In this document: positions 6,182 through 6,410 of the stretch, piece after piece | Numbering within the stretch: the first letter of the stretch is position 1 | Layout: every line of letters begins with the position of its first letter | Source: Gammaproteobacteria bacterium | GTDB lineage: Bacteria > Pseudomonadota > Gammaproteobacteria > Nitrosococcales > Methylophagaceae | Direction of reading: 5' to 3' | Assembly: GCA_003645385.1 (NCBI GenBank) | Contig: QNEY01000103.1 | Location: forward strand, 1 to 6,410 | Length of the DNA: 6,410 nt | Translations under genes and position numbers: made by a program | Notes under the pieces: model-generated | What the model was told of the DNA's origin: nothing | The model's database searches: none | Seen by the model: only the letters and a program-made list of their open reading frames with translations

Positions 6182-6410
6182 ATGGACAAAATCAATCACA
6201 TTCACCTACCTGATAACAGGTTTTTCCTGATTATTATGCTTATCGGTGTTCTTTCACAGGCCTCTGCTGATGAGGCTTTAGGAGCAACCATTGATTGTTC
6301 TACTGTGGAAATTAATTATGTTGACAACCCAGAATGGACTCAAAGTGAAAGGCTTGAAGCAATGGATAGAGCTTTTTTCGAATCTGTGGATCGTTTTGAG
6401 TTCTGTAATT
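6182..6410 (+). CDS. Unidentified exported protein, N-terminal part
   Basis: The frame stays open from ATG at 6182 to the window end (76 whole codons), so the gene is cut at its 3' side. The product starts with a classic Sec signal peptide: a long polar n-region with Lys3 and Arg13, a hydrophobic core FFLIIMLIGVL (14-24), and a signal peptidase I site after Ala29 (SQASA before DEALG). No lipobox cysteine is present, so a soluble periplasmic or secreted protein is more likely than a lipoprotein. The mature part seen is acidic and has two cysteines (Cys39 in IDCS, Cys75 in EFCN) that could form a disulfide after export. I do not recognise the family and assign no function. It is divergent from glnE with no obvious functional link. 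The coding call rests on the open frame, the ribosome site and the signal peptide. Confidence 0.8.
   Translation, partial: MDKINHIHLPDNRFFLIIMLIGVLSQASADEALGATIDCSTVEINYVDNPEWTQSERLEAMDRAFFESVDRFEFCN

Overview
This window looks like ordinary chromosome from a gammaproteobacterium of moderate to low GC. RuvA, RuvC, YebC, IlvE and GlnE all read as full-length, intact members of their families. They resemble the gammaproteobacterial proteins closely: RuvA keeps the E. coli-type VREDAQLLYGF and GVGKKTAERLIVEM stretches, and IlvE is of the Pseudomonas type. I cannot name the genus from the sequence.

Layout: nearly everything is on the minus strand, so transcription runs from high to low coordinates. 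It starts with glnE (bifunctional glutamine synthetase adenylyltransferase), then ilvE (branched-chain aminotransferase) 44 bases later. A 177-base gap follows, most of it taken up by an imperfect inverted-repeat element. Next comes a tight cluster of yebC, ruvC, ruvA and the first six codons of ruvB, which runs off the left edge. ruvC and ruvA overlap by four bases (ATGA), and only three bases separate ruvA from ruvB. To the right of glnE there is an intergenic stretch of about 300 bases. It leads to a divergent plus-strand gene, cut by the window end, that encodes an exported protein I do not recognise. A 47-codon reading frame in that gap is possible but weakly supported.

How the genes relate: glnE and ilvE both concern nitrogen flow (control of glutamine synthetase and glutamate-dependent transamination of branched-chain amino acids), and their adjacency is also known in Pseudomonas. 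RuvA, RuvB and RuvC form the Holliday-junction branch-migration and resolution machine. YebC is a translation- or transcription-associated factor that is often linked to ruvC. The join between the glnE-ilvE block and the yebC-ruvCAB block is where the inverted-repeat element sits.

I found no new system here. The parts most worth a second look are the repeat element at the block junction, the unidentified exported protein with its leader region, and the start-site oddities of ruvC and glnE.
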